From positions 25,813 to 89,812 of the forward strand of contig JAGHYV010000004.1 of the NCBI GenBank assembly GCA_017743475.1: DNA of 64,000 nucleotides, given 5' to 3'. This stretch comes from Roseiflexus sp. GTDB taxonomy: Bacteria; Chloroflexota; Chloroflexia; Chloroflexales; Roseiflexaceae. Position numbers and translations under genes: made by a program. Each line of letters starts with the position of its first letter. Position 1 is the stretch's first letter. The notes beneath the pieces are model-generated. The model was not told the origin of the DNA, did no database searches, and was given only the letters and a program-made list of their open reading frames with translations. This document shows positions 10,690-21,432 of the stretch, in pieces.

Positions 10690-12546
10690 CTACCGATTGA
10701 GACGCCCGCCCACCGTCTGTCCTGGATCGACCAGTCCCATATCGGGGGCGATCCGTGCATACTGGAGCAGTTGCGTCGCTATCGACTGGAAGAGCGGGAT
10801 CGCGGTGCGCACTGCCCAATAATCGTCGCGTGGGCGATCAACTTTCACCAAGATGGCGAAACGCGCACGCTCAGCTGGCGCAAGCCCAACGACCGATCCG
10901 ATCGTCGCATCGGCGATATACCCGCCGCGTCCGTCCGGGATCGACGATGTGCCAGTTTTGGCGCATACTTCATAGCCGGGCACAAGCCATGTATCACCGT
11001 AGTGACCGGTCACGCCCGCCCAGACAACCGGTGCATAATGGTTGGCGGATTTCACCAGCATACGGCGCACTGTCCACGCTACGCCCGGCTCGATTGGTTG
11101 TCCAATCTGTTTAGGCTGGGTAATGACACAATCATCGCCGCGACAGCGCCGTTCGACAACATATGGGCGCATGAGTTTGCCGTCGTTGCCAATCGCAGCC
11201 ACCATACGCACCAGTTGAAGCGGTGTCACGGCAATCCCCTGACCATACCCATTGGTGTCGAGCACCAGCGGACTCCAGCCCTGTCGCGCTGGTGTCTGCA
11301 CCATGCCTGCCGCTTCACCAGCAATGTCGATACCGGTGGGATGTCCAAAACCAAACTCATTCAGCATTGCGTAGAAGCGATCAGCGCCGATCAGTTCCGC
11401 AAGTTGCAGCGCACCGACATTGCTCGAGTAGTAAAGTACCTTTTCCGGGTTGACAGGACCGTTCCCCGCCCCATTCCAGTTCGACAGACGCCATCCATAG
11501 CGATAGACACTGCCGGGGTCATCGACAACCGTATCAGCGGTAAAAGCGCGCGTCTGCAACCCGGCGGCAACCGTAAAGATCTTGAAAGTCGAACCCGGCT
11601 CATACTGTGTCCCGATAGCCGGGTTCAGGTTGTACATTTCCGGTGCATACTCGAAGTAGCGGTTCGGATCAAACGTTGGATAACTGGCCATGCCAAGGAT
11701 CGCACCGGTGCGCGGGTCCATCACGATTACCACGCCACTGTCGGCGTTGTGCTCATCAACCGCTTTTTTCAGTTCGGTCTCGATAACGTGCTGGACCGTA
11801 GGATCGATAGTCAACTGGAGATCGACGCCTGGCGCGGCTGGCTGAATTTCCTGCGGCGCGATCCAGATCGGATTGCGCTGCGAGTCGACTTCCGCTGTAA
11901 TGACGCCAGTGCTGCCACGCAGCAGCGTATCGTAGTACCCTTCGATGCCGCTGATGCCGACGTGATCGAAATTGACTGCGCCAACCACGTGGGCAGCGAA
12001 GGTCTGTTGCGGGTAGACACGGCGCGGTTCGTACTGGAGCAGCAGTCCAGGCTCGTCGAGCGCTATGATGCGTTCGGCGATCTCTGGTTCGAGCCAGCGT
12101 TTGATACGCACCTGATAACGCGATGTATTCTGCATCGCTGCCAGAATGTCGGGCGACGGAATGCCCAGTAGACCGGAAAGGGTCAGCGCCAGGCGCTGTG
12201 CCTGCTTCTGATCGATCAGCGACGGTACAACATACAGACTCTGGAAATCGACATCGAGCGCCAGGACGTTTCCTTTGCTGTCACGAAGAACGCCGCGCGG
12301 CGCAGGGATCGGCAGGCTTTGATACACCTCAGCGCGCGCCATCTCTGCCAGCGTGCGTCCACCGACCCGCACCTGCCCGGTCTGAATGCTGCCCAGATGC
12401 ACCGCCACGCGCACGATGATCACCACAGCAATCAGCAGGATCAGGTTTAGCCGCCAGCGACTGATTGTGATCGGGTGTGTCGGTATGGCGCTGCGCCGCG
12501 CTGGAATGCGATTGACAACCGTGCCGCGTGTGGTGCGGGCAGCCAT
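10690..12546 (-). CDS. ftsI: Penicillin-binding protein / peptidoglycan D,D-transpeptidase
   Basis: PBP dimerisation and transpeptidase motifs (EPGSTFKIFT, SSNVGALQLA, AKTGTSSIPD). Confidence 0.92.
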   Translation of the reverse strand: MAARTTRGTVVNRIPARRSAIPTHPITISRWRLNLILLIAVVIIVRVAVHLGSIQTGQVRVGGRTLAEMARAEVYQSLPIPAPRGVLRDSKGNVLALDVDFQSLYVVPSLIDQKQAQRLALTLSGLLGIPSPDILAAMQNTSRYQVRIKRWLEPEIAERIIALDEPGLLLQYEPRRVYPQQTFAAHVVGAVNFDHVGISGIEGYYDTLLRGSTGVITAEVDSQRNPIWIAPQEIQPAAPGVDLQLTIDPTVQHVIETELKKAVDEHNADSGVVIVMDPRTGAILGMASYPTFDPNRYFEYAPEMYNLNPAIGTQYEPGSTFKIFTVAAGLQTRAFTADTVVDDPGSVYRYGWRLSNWNGAGNGPVNPEKVLYYSSNVGALQLAELIGADRFYAMLNEFGFGHPTGIDIAGEAAGMVQTPARQGWSPLVLDTNGYGQGIAVTPLQLVRMVAAIGNDGKLMRPYVVERRCRGDDCVITQPKQIGQPIEPGVAWTVRRMLVKSANHYAPVVWAGVTGHYGDTWLVPGYEVCAKTGTSSIPDGRGGYIADATIGSVVGLAPAERARFAILVKVDRPRDDYWAVRTAIPLFQSIATQLLQYARIAPDMGLVDPGQTVGGRLNR

Positions 12547-12558
12547 ATAGCGTTCCTT

Positions 12559-12957
12559 CTACGGGTTCAGCGGCAAGCTATCATCCGATGACGATTCACG
12601 GTCAGTGGTTGTGCCAATGGTAATATACCGCGCCTGTTCCGGTCGCATTGGGCGAAGGTTCATTCGGAGCGCACGGCGCTCAATGTCAGCGAGCGACTGA
12701 GCGCGCGCCAGACGCAAACGCAGATTACTCTGCTCGCGCAGCAACAGCGTTTGCTGACGCTGCAACTGAGCAACAGCGTGCCCCTGGGTCGCTAGATGCC
12801 CGGTTTGCGCAAGCGTCAACCCGCTCATCAACGCCAGCCATAGTGCGGCGGCAATCAACCGTCGCCCACCATCGAGCCGCAGATAGCGCGCGAGTTTAAT
12901 GCGCCGCTCTTTCGCTTCACGGATGGTTGGATAGAGCGGTTTGAGTGTGACAGCCAT
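12559..12957 (-). CDS. ftsL: FtsL-like septum-formation membrane protein
   Basis: Short N-terminal basic region, one TM, coiled coil (QLQRQQTLLLREQSNLRLRLARAQS); located between rsmH and PBP as expected for ftsL. Confidence 0.7.
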   Translation of the reverse strand: MAVTLKPLYPTIREAKERRIKLARYLRLDGGRRLIAAALWLALMSGLTLAQTGHLATQGHAVAQLQRQQTLLLREQSNLRLRLARAQSLADIERRALRMNLRPMRPEQARYITIGTTTDRESSSDDSLPLNP

Positions 12958-13012
12958 CGGTTCCCCTCTCTTCTTCAGTTGTGCAATGGAATGGAACAGC
13001 GTGCATTTTCGT

Positions 13013-13900
13013 TCACAATACCCGTTCCGCTACCCGCAACCTGGCGCTGCGACTGCGCGGGTTGGCGCGTTGTTCTTCGACACTGGCTTCGACCGGCTTG
13101 CGTGTGATGATACGCAGACGACCGGCCTGCGCTTCGGCACGCAGCGTGTGCTTGACGATCCGGTCCTCCAGCGAGTGAAATGCAATGATCGCCATTCTCC
13201 CGCCCGGTACTAGCAGGTTAACGATCTGCGGCAATGCTGCTTCCAGGCTTGCCAGTTCATCATTGACTGCAATCCGCAACGCCTGAAACGTGCGCGTCGC
13301 CGGATGAATTCTGCCGCGCTGCCCACCCAGCGCTCGACTGACAATCGCTGCCAGTTCATCGGTGGTCGTCAGCGGTTTGCGCTGCCGCGCTTCGACGATC
13401 GCGCGTGCGATGCGGCGCGAACCGCGTTCCTCGCCATATCGAAAGATCAGGTCGGCAAGTTCCTGTTCCGGCAGGTCGTTGACCAGATGTGCTGCCGTTA
13501 CCAGCGCGTCCGGATCGAATCGCATGTCAAGCGGAGCGTGTGACTGAAATGAAAATCCCCGCTCTGGCATGTCAAGTTGATACGATGAGACCCCCAGATC
13601 GAGCACCACACCCTCTACCTGCGCAAAACCGGATGTCGCCGCCAGTTGTCCGATCTCCCGAAAACTGCCGCGGACAAGCGTCACCCGATCACCGTATGGC
13701 GCCAGTCGCGCTGCCGCCGCCGCCAGCGCTGCCGGGTCACAGTCAATCCCCAGCAGACGACCGTTGGGCGACGATGCCTCCAGGATCGCTGCGGCATGAC
13801 CGCCGCCGCCAACCGTTCCATCGATATACCGACCGCCAGGGCGCGGCAACAGCCCGGCGACTACCTCTGCAAGGAGTACTGGCGTGTGATGGTATTCCAA
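13013..13900 (-). CDS. rsmH: 16S rRNA (cytosine(1402)-N(4))-methyltransferase
   Basis: [12 protein letters not shown]...[21 protein letters not shown]. Start set to TTG at 13900; ORF-track N-terminus ([15 protein letters not shown]...) is translated tandem repeat. Confidence 0.92.
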   Translation of the reverse strand: MEYHHTPVLLAEVVAGLLPRPGGRYIDGTVGGGGHAAAILEASSPNGRLLGIDCDPAALAAAAARLAPYGDRVTLVRGSFREIGQLAATSGFAQVEGVVLDLGVSSYQLDMPERGFSFQSHAPLDMRFDPDALVTAAHLVNDLPEQELADLIFRYGEERGSRRIARAIVEARQRKPLTTTDELAAIVSRALGGQRGRIHPATRTFQALRIAVNDELASLEAALPQIVNLLVPGGRMAIIAFHSLEDRIVKHTLRAEAQAGRLRIITRKPVEASVEEQRANPRSRSARLRVAERVL

Positions 13901-14026
13901 GAACCAAGAACCGAGAACTAAGAACCAGGAACCGAGAACCAGGAACCGAGAACTGAGAACCGAGAACCAAGAACCAGGAACCGAGAACCAGGAACCAAGA
14001 ACTGAGAACCAAGAACTGAGAACCAG
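13900..14026. repeat. Heptanucleotide tandem repeat array, consensus RGAACYR (plus strand), about 18 copies
   Basis: agaacca agaaccg agaacta agaacca ggaaccg ... read directly. Confidence 0.93.
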
Positions 14027-14205
14027 GTTCAACGTTCAAAACTCGACCTTCTAACGTTCAACCTTCAACGCTTCGACCTTCTAACAACCTTCAACTCTCA
14101 ACCCTCAACCTTCAACGCTCCAACTTATCACAACTCAGACGACAGAAACGTACTTCGGCTTTCAACCTTCAACAATAGTTCAACGTTCAACTTCACTCTT
14201 TCAAA
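14027..14205. repeat. Degenerate CTTCAAC/GTTCAAC-type heptamer-like repeats
   Basis: ttcaacgttcaaaactcgaccttctaacgttcaaccttcaacgcttcgacc...ctttcaaccttcaacaatagttcaacgttcaac. Confidence 0.65.
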
Positions 14206-14632
14206 ACCGCAACTCTGCCAGTTTCTGCGCGAACAGGCTCGCATTTGCATCCATAGTGCTCAACACATGCTGCCAGCGGCGCGGCGCCCAGATCTCGAAG
14301 TGCCGGTTCAGACCTGCAATGATCGCTTGATCACCAAGTTCAGCAAACTCACGCAGGTTCTGCGGAATAAGAATGCGTCCCTGCCGGTCAAGCGTCATGT
14401 CAGCGGCGCCCGCAAACAACATGCGCTGCAAATGGCGCGTCTCTTCGCTGCCGATCGGCAGACTGCTCACCTGGCGCGCCAGTTCTTCCCAAACACTGCG
14501 CGGGAACCCCATCAAACATTTATCGAAACCGCGCGTGATCACCACCCCCTCGCTAAGAGCATCTCGAAACCGGGCCGGTATCGCCAGACGACCCTTGTCA
14601 TCGATGGTATGTTCGTATTCACCTAAAAACAC
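14201..14632 (-). CDS. mraZ: Transcriptional regulator MraZ
   Basis: MFLGEYEHTIDDKGRLAIPARFRD...DRQGRILIPQNLREFA. Confidence 0.97.
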   Translation of the reverse strand: MFLGEYEHTIDDKGRLAIPARFRDALSEGVVITRGFDKCLMGFPRSVWEELARQVSSLPIGSEETRHLQRMLFAGAADMTLDRQGRILIPQNLREFAELGDQAIIAGLNRHFEIWAPRRWQHVLSTMDANASLFAQKLAELRF

Positions 14633-14763
14633 AATTGTTCGTCTGAACTAACCGGTTGATAACGCAATTAACCCGCCAATCGCGCTGCACATTGTAAATT
14701 GCACTCAAGCATAGTATGGAGATAGAACATTTGTTTTCAACTCGCAACTCCTTGAACATCGTA

Positions 14764-14794
14764 TTTCCCCACTTTGCCCCACATTTCCCCACCC
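14764..14794 (-). promoter_or_regulatory. Putative MraZ-binding box (three GTGGGG direct repeats, 10-bp period)
   Basis: Minus strand GTGGGGAAATGTGGGGCAAAGTGGGGAAAT upstream of mraZ; matches known MraZ box architecture (TGGGN repeats with 5-bp spacers). Confidence 0.85.
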
Positions 14795-14801
14795 GATGGT
14801 G

Positions 14802-14830
14802 ATTATATACCACTTATTCCCACATATCAA
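14802..14830 (-). promoter_or_regulatory. sigma70-type promoter TTGATA-N17-TATAAT for the dcw cluster
   Basis: -35 at 14830..14825, -10 at 14807..14802 on minus strand, 17-bp spacer. Confidence 0.75.
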
Positions 14831-15151
14831 GCAGAATGTGCATGATCTGCAAAACTTCGTTGCTACGATCGCATGTCGTTATCGGTGTTGCCTACCAGGA
14901 CGTGGCGGCGCCCTGACCGTCTCGTGCTTTACCAATGCCCAGGTCTGGACCTGCAGGTCGGTACACAATTCATCCAGGTCTGTCTGGCGATTGAAGCAGT
15001 GTCTGGACTGTTCCGGGTGTATCTCCGGCTTGACAGGCGCACCGGTTTGAGTTATTATCAAAAACGATAACGATATTAATTCGGGAAACGTTGGAAAGGG
15101 AAAGATCGAAAGCGCCTATACCGACACGCAACATCAGTCATCGAGGTATCT

Positions 15152-16816
15152 ATGCACACACGTCTTCAACACATCATCCTCGTGATTGGTCTGTTCTCGC
15201 TGTCTGGTTTTGTTCTGTCCGCCATAGGGGCACGCGCTGCAGAACCGCCATCCACCGTCCCGCCGAATGTCGTTGGCGGCGAGCCGGTCAATCCCGGGGA
15301 GTATCCATGGCTTGCGGGTCTGCTCGTAGCCAGCGTGCAGGAAGAGGCTGCCGTCTTCTGCGGCGGTGCGCTGATCGACGACGGCGCTCCGACTGCTAGT
15401 TCACAATGGGTGCTTACAGCAGCGCACTGCCTGGTTAGGAACGGTGAGGTTAGGTTGCCATCAGCGATCGAGGTGCTTGCCGGTCAGCACGACCTGACGC
15501 AGGTTCAGCCAGAACAACGGCATCCGGTTGAGGAAATCATCGTGCATCCGCTTTACCTCTCCGGATACGCGCCTGTCAACGATATTGCGCTGCTCCGCCT
15601 GGCTGCACCGGTGAACGTGGGTAACACCCTGCCTGTCGCCACTCCCGCTGATACTGCATTCTTTGCACCCGGCGTCGATGCACAGATCGCCGGGTGGGGC
15701 AATCTCCTGCCGCAGACTGGCGTTCAGCAACCGGATATTGCACACAAGGCGGTCGTCAAGATCGTGGATGACGCCACATGCAATGCGCGGTATGATCGCG
15801 CGCTGGGTATTGAGCATCTCTGCGCGGGCAATATGCTGACTGGCGGCGTTGACACCTGTTAGGGCGACAGCGGCGGTCCGCTTATGGTAATGAAAGGCAG
15901 CACACTGATCCACGCCGGTATTGTCAGTTTTGGTCAGGGGTGCGCCTGGCCCCATTTCCCTGGCGTTTATGCGCGCACAGCAACCTATGCCAGCTGGATC
16001 AATGCGGTCATCAATAACCAACCGCACGTTGATGTCATACAGGAGGGTCCGTATCCCATCTGGCCCGGCGAGGATGTTCCCGATCCCACGTTGTTCCATA
16101 TCTCGACTGCTGCGCCAGGCGAGCCGTTTACGTATACGCTACGGGTCGCCAATACCGGTATGCAGGTCCTCGATACGCTGACCATTACTGCCACATTGCC
16201 TGGCAGCGCCAGTCTGATCGCCATTAACGACGGTGGAATCGCCGCAGGACCTGTTATCACCTGGACTGCAACCAATCTAGCGCCTGGCGAGGTGATCGAG
16301 CGCTCGTATGTCGTCTCCACCACCACGAGCGTCACGACCGGTCCGTATGGGGTGATGGCGATCAGCGGATCAACAACGGTAACGTCGTCCGGGCGTTTGC
16401 CGATCACGACGCTGATCAATACACCGCGGCTGCACCTTCGCACATTTGCTGAATCAGAGGTGGAAGTGGGATCGGTCTTTGGACAACGCTTTCTGCTGGT
16501 CAATTTTGGGCAGGGTAATGAAGCAGACGTGACGACGCCCATAGATGTGCGCGCAAAGATTCCCCCTGGCGCCAGCATTGTGGCTATCAATAATGGATCG
16601 ATCATTGGCGACGAGGCGCGCTGGCAAGTTTCAGGGTTAACCGGGGAGAGTTTCGTGTTTCTGGGTATGGATGTGCGCGCCGGGGCTGTTGGCAGCGTCT
16701 TTCGCATCACCGATTTCCAGGCGCAGATCGGTAGCGCGACACCTACCCTTGGCGCGACTGCAAGCCAGACGGTCATCACCGAAGCACGCCGTTATCTCCC
16801 CCTCATAGTCCGCTGA
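15152..16816 (+). pseudogene. Secreted trypsin-like (S1) serine protease with DUF11-like C-terminal domain; interrupted by one in-frame TAG at 15860-15862
   Basis: Signal peptide, VVGGEPVNPGEYPW, LTAAHC, NDIALLRL, then GGVDTC*GDSGGPL; reading frame continues intact to TGA at 16816. Confidence 0.85.
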
Positions 16817-16830
16817 ACCCGGTTGTGATA

Positions 16831-16857
16831 GAGCGGCGCTGGTTCGCAGCGCCGCTC
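16831..16857. terminator. Perfect 11-bp hairpin between convergent genes
   Basis: GAGCGGCGCTG-GTTCG-CAGCGCCGCTC. Confidence 0.6.
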
Positions 16858-16905
16858 CAAATCGTGCTATTCGGGAGAGGTGCGGGCAATCGGGGCGGAG
16901 ACAGC

Positions 16906-18072
16906 TCAGTACAGGCGCACCTTGTAACCCACCGTCTTCAGCAGTTCGCTGGCAATGACATACCGCTGAATTTCGTTGGTGCCTTCGTAGATGCGGAAGA
17001 CGCGCGCATCGCGGTACATGCGCTCAAGCGGCAGTTCGCGCGAGAAGCCCATGCCGCCGTGGATCTGGATAGCTTCATCGAGGATCCACGCCAGCGAATC
17101 GGTGCAATACAGTTTGACGATGCTCGATTCGAGTCGCGCAGTTTCACCACGGTCCACCTTCTTCGCACAATCGTACACGATCTGTTCCATCGTGTAGATT
17201 TTTACCGCCATATCTGCCAGTTTGAACTGGATCGCCTGAAAATCAGCGATTGGGCGACCAAACTGCTGCCGTTCGACGGCGTACTTGAGTGACAGTTCAT
17301 ACGCTTCCTTCGCCGCACCAAGGCAGGCGGCGCCCAAACCACAGCGTCCAATGTCGAGCGTCTGGAGCGCGAGCGCATACCCGCGCCCGACTTCGCCAAG
17401 CACGTTTGACGCTGGCACACGGCAATCTTCGAAGAAGATCGAAGCAGTGTGCGACGCGCGCAACCCCATCTTCGGCTCGACTTTGCCGACCTTGAAGCCG
17501 GGGAAGTCTTTCTCAACAATGAACGCAGTGATACCACGCGGACCGGCCTCCGGATCGGTGCTGGCAAAGACAACAATGACATCAGCGAACGATCCGTTGG
17601 TGATCCACATCTTGCTGCCGTTGAGCACCCAGAAATCGCCATCGCGCACGGCAGTGGTACGAATATGGGCAGCATCACTGCCAGCGTTCGGTTCGGTCAA
17701 TGCCCATGCACCCCACTTGCGACCTTCGATCAGCGGGCGCAGGTAGCGCTCCTTCTGGTCTGGCGTCCCTGCGAGATGGATCGACATGGAACAGAGCTGA
17801 ACATGCGCCCCCAGTATTGTCCCTGTTGATGCACATTTACGGTTTATTTCTTCCAGCAGAACGCAGTAACCCGTAATCCCGGCATCGGAACCACCGTATG
17901 TTTCGGGGAAGGGAACGCCAAGCAGACCAAGATCGGCGGCTTTACGCAACATCTCAAATGGAACCCGCTCTTCTTCATCGATCTCGCGGGCGATCGGGGC
18001 GATCTCCTTGTTGGCGAACTCGCGGACAGTCTGTCGCAACAATCGGAGATCTTCGGGAAGTTCATACTCCAT
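16906..18072 (-). CDS. Acyl-CoA dehydrogenase
   Basis: [50 protein letters not shown]. Confidence 0.96.
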   Translation of the reverse strand: MEYELPEDLRLLRQTVREFANKEIAPIAREIDEEERVPFEMLRKAADLGLLGVPFPETYGGSDAGITGYCVLLEEINRKCASTGTILGAHVQLCSMSIHLAGTPDQKERYLRPLIEGRKWGAWALTEPNAGSDAAHIRTTAVRDGDFWVLNGSKMWITNGSFADVIVVFASTDPEAGPRGITAFIVEKDFPGFKVGKVEPKMGLRASHTASIFFEDCRVPASNVLGEVGRGYALALQTLDIGRCGLGAACLGAAKEAYELSLKYAVERQQFGRPIADFQAIQFKLADMAVKIYTMEQIVYDCAKKVDRGETARLESSIVKLYCTDSLAWILDEAIQIHGGMGFSRELPLERMYRDARVFRIYEGTNEIQRYVIASELLKTVGYKVRLY

Positions 18073-18240
18073 CGTGTGGTCTCCCTTCTACCTGTGCCTT
18101 TTTTCCATTATAACACGTTGCAGCATGGAGATGCTGGCACGATGACGACTCAGCGCACGCTTCTGTTTTTGCCCACACTGCGATCTTCAGGGTACAATAA
18201 TAGATCAATCATATTCATTGACGAAAGAAGAATAAACTAT

Positions 18241-20934
18241 ATGCCCGATCAACAGATTCATCTCACCGTCACCGGTATGACCTGCGCATCGTGCTCCGGT
18301 CGCGTCGCCAGGGCGTTGCAGAAGGTTCCAGGCGTGATTGAGGCACGCGTCAATCTGGCAAGCGAGCAGGCGGAGATCCGTTTTGACGCAGCGCAGACGA
18401 CGCCGGAACGGTTGGTGGCGGCGGTCGAACAGGCTGGCTATGGCGTGATTACCGAGCGTGTCGAAATACCGGTGACCGGCATGACATGCGCGTCGTGCGC
18501 AGCACGGATCGAGAAGGCGCTGCGCAGGGTTCCCGGCGTGATCGAGGCGACGGTCAATCTGGCGAATGAACGCGCAACAGTACTGTTCTCACCGTCCGAT
18601 GCGGGACGGAGTGACCTGGTTGCCGCCATTGAACACGCCGGTTACGGCGTGATCGATCAACGCAGCACCGCCGCATCTGGTGAAGACGGCGAGGCGGTGG
18701 CGCGTGCACGCGAACTGGATCTGCGTCGCCGCACGCTCACGGTCGCAGTAGTGTTGACCACCCCTATCTTCCTGCTGTCGATGGGGCGCGATTTTGGACT
18801 GATCGCCCCCTGGTTGATCGGAGCGGGCGCGGACATGGCGCGCTCGATGAGCGGACCAATCCACGCGATGATGGAACACATTGCTGCGCGCGACGATCTG
18901 CTCAACTGGCTGTTTCTTTTCCTTGCCACGCCGGTGCAGTTCTATGCCGGGCGCGATTTCTATGTCCATGCCTGGAAGGCATTGAAGAACCGCACTGCGA
19001 CGATGGACACCCTGATTGCAGTCGGATCGTCAGCGGCATACTTCTACAGCCTGGCGCTGATGCTCACTGGTCTGGCAGGTCATGTCTACTTCGAGACGGC
19101 AGCCGTCATCATCACCCTGATCCTGGTCGGCAAATATCTGGAAGCGCGTGCAAAGAGTCAGACCGGCGCGGCAATCAGGGCGCTGATCGGGTTACAACCG
19201 AAGACAGCGCGCGTGGTGCGTGGCGGACAGGAAGTGGACATCCCTGCCGCCGATGTGCGTCGCGGCGAGATTGTGATCGTGCGTCCCGGCGAGAAGATAC
19301 CGGTCGATGGCATTGTCATCTCCGGCGCATCCGCCGTTGACGAAAGTATGATCACCGGGGAGAGCATGCCGGTGGAAAAGCGCGAAGGCGATACCGTCAT
19401 TGGCGCGACGCTGAATCGCAGCGGGAGTTTCCAGATGCGCGCGACGCGCGTCGGCAGAGAGACGGCCCTAGCGCAGATCATTGCGCTGGTGCAGCAGGCG
19501 CAGGGAAGCCGCGCACCGGTGCAGCGCCTGGTCGATCAGGTGTCCGCCGTCTTTGTGCCCATCGTCCTTGTGATTGCGCTGGTTACATTTCTCGCCTGGT
19601 TCTTTATCGGCGGAACGGGCTTCACCCAGGCGATGATCTTTGCCGTGGCAGTGCTGGTGATCGCCTGTCCCTGCGCGCTGGGGCTGGCGACGCCGACCGC
19701 TATCATGGTGGGGGTAGGCACAGGCGCCGCACACGGCATTCTGATCAAGAATGCCGAAAGCCTGGAGCGCGCAGGGAAGGTTCAGGCGGTTGCGCTCGAT
19801 AAAACCGGAACAGTGACAGTCGGAAAGCCGTCGGTCACCAACATCGTACCGCTTTCGGTTGCGACAGTTGCCAGCAACGCACTGGCGTTCCGATTGAATG
19901 CGAGTGATCGCCAGGAAACGCTGCGTCTGGTTTCGTTCGACCATGGCGCAGACCTGGCTTCGTCCGTTATCAACGGCAAACCTCTTACTCTAGACGATGT
20001 GCAGCGCAACAATCTGCTGCGATGGGCGGCAAGCGCCGAGGTGCGCAGCGAACATCCGCTTGGCGAGGCGATCGTTCGTGCAGCACGGGAAGCCGGTATC
20101 CCGCTGGCTCAACCTCAGCACTTCGAAGCCGTTGCGGGGCAGGGAGTGATTGCTACGGTTGAAGGGCATAGCGTGGCAGTCGGCAGTCTAGCGCTTCTGC
20201 GCGAACGCGGCATCGATCCATCAGCATTCGACAGCGACCTGACACGCCTGCAAGACGAGGGGAAAACCGTTATGCTCGTCACCATCGATGGCGTGGCGCG
20301 GGGGGTCATTGCCGTCGCCGATACGATTAAGCCGACCTCGCGCGCAGCAGTCGAGGCATTGCACCGCCAGGGGATTGATGTGTGGCTGATCACCGGCGAC
20401 AATCGCCGGACGGCAGAAGCGATTGCCCGTCAGGTGGGCATCGATCCGTCGCGGATCTACGCCGGGGTGCGCCCGGAAGACAAGGCGCGTATCGTTCGTG
20501 AATTACAGCAAGGACGCCGAATTGTGGCAATGGTTGGTGATGGCATCAACGACGCACCAGCACTAGCGCAGGCTGATGTCGGCATTGCGATCGGCAGCGG
20601 CGCCGATGTGGCGATGGAGACTGCTGACATTACGCTTATGCACGGTGATCTGCGCGGTGTAGCGCAGGCAATCGATCTCAGCAAACGTACATTGCGCACG
20701 ATTCGCTGGAACCTGTTCTGGGCATTCATTTATAACATCGCCCTGATCCCGATCGCTGCTGGCGCGCTCTATCCGCTGACCGGGTGGCAACTGAGTCCTA
20801 TGCTGGCTGCCGCGGCAATGGCGTGCAGTTCGATCTTCGTGGTGACCAACTCGCTCAGGCTGCATCAGGCGCTGGGGTTGCAACAAAGGTTGAACGTTGA
20901 AAGAGGGGACAAGGTGAGTTCACTTTACGGGTAA
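18241..20934 (+). CDS. copA: Heavy-metal (copper) translocating P-type ATPase with two HMA domains
   Basis: Two GMTCASC motifs, [47 protein letters not shown]. Confidence 0.95.
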   Translation: MPDQQIHLTVTGMTCASCSGRVARALQKVPGVIEARVNLASEQAEIRFDAAQTTPERLVAAVEQAGYGVITERVEIPVTGMTCASCAARIEKALRRVPGVIEATVNLANERATVLFSPSDAGRSDLVAAIEHAGYGVIDQRSTAASGEDGEAVARARELDLRRRTLTVAVVLTTPIFLLSMGRDFGLIAPWLIGAGADMARSMSGPIHAMMEHIAARDDLLNWLFLFLATPVQFYAGRDFYVHAWKALKNRTATMDTLIAVGSSAAYFYSLALMLTGLAGHVYFETAAVIITLILVGKYLEARAKSQTGAAIRALIGLQPKTARVVRGGQEVDIPAADVRRGEIVIVRPGEKIPVDGIVISGASAVDESMITGESMPVEKREGDTVIGATLNRSGSFQMRATRVGRETALAQIIALVQQAQGSRAPVQRLVDQVSAVFVPIVLVIALVTFLAWFFIGGTGFTQAMIFAVAVLVIACPCALGLATPTAIMVGVGTGAAHGILIKNAESLERAGKVQAVALDKTGTVTVGKPSVTNIVPLSVATVASNALAFRLNASDRQETLRLVSFDHGADLASSVINGKPLTLDDVQRNNLLRWAASAEVRSEHPLGEAIVRAAREAGIPLAQPQHFEAVAGQGVIATVEGHSVAVGSLALLRERGIDPSAFDSDLTRLQDEGKTVMLVTIDGVARGVIAVADTIKPTSRAAVEALHRQGIDVWLITGDNRRTAEAIARQVGIDPSRIYAGVRPEDKARIVRELQQGRRIVAMVGDGINDAPALAQADVGIAIGSGADVAMETADITLMHGDLRGVAQAIDLSKRTLRTIRWNLFWAFIYNIALIPIAAGALYPLTGWQLSPMLAAAAMACSSIFVVTNSLRLHQALGLQQRLNVERGDKVSSLYG

Positions 20935-20946
20935 GGAAGATACTGA

Positions 20947-21432
20947 TTGACACGCAACGCGGAATCGCTCATTCACCATAAACCGATCCATGCCGTTGGC
21001 GCAGTCGTCTACCGGCACAATGCACAGGGTCGTCTTCAGATTCTGCTGATCAAGAAACGTAAGGGCTACTGGACATTACCGAAGGGCAAGGTCTCTCCAA
21101 CTGAAGACGATACTTCTGCGTTGCTGCGCGAACTACGCGAAGAGACCAATCTGACGGGCATTGTCGAAGAACGGATAGCGCAGGTGATGTATATTACGCC
21201 ACGACGACGGTTGCCACGGCTCAAAATTGTGACATACTATCTTGTACAGGTGGCACCGGAAGCCATCGCCACACCGGGAGGGCACCCCGGCGAGATTATT
21301 GAGCGCGTGCGCTGGACTTCTCCCGCTGCAGCGCTCCACCGGGTCAAACGCAAGCGCATTCGTGAAATCATCGCCTGTGCTCAAAACGTGCTGGTCAAGC
21401 GTCAGCAGGGTCGTGGAGCAGCAGATCGATGA
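20947..21432 (+). CDS. NUDIX hydrolase
   Basis: Nudix box [28 protein letters not shown] start. Confidence 0.9.
   Translation: MTRNAESLIHHKPIHAVGAVVYRHNAQGRLQILLIKKRKGYWTLPKGKVSPTEDDTSALLRELREETNLTGIVEERIAQVMYITPRRRLPRLKIVTYYLVQVAPEAIATPGGHPGEIIERVRWTSPAAALHRVKRKRIREIIACAQNVLVKRQQGRGAADR

Noticed and set aside
13900-14032. N-terminal repeat extension of RsmH ([15 protein letters not shown]...) as real protein
   Set aside because: Arises from the heptamer array; RsmH homology begins at YHHTPVLL.
13900-14205. CRISPR array
   Set aside because: 7-nt units without unique spacers and no cas genes; tandem repeat instead.
15050-15085. TTATC-N6-GATAA inverted repeat as a Fur/Zur-type operator
   Set aside because: Only a partial match to known boxes and the downstream gene is a degraded protease; too weak to claim.
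15860-15862. TAG as a recoded sense codon (pyrrolysine-like)
   Set aside because: TAG clearly terminates other genes here, no suppressor tRNA or pyl genes seen, and other decayed genes nearby favour simple pseudogenisation.
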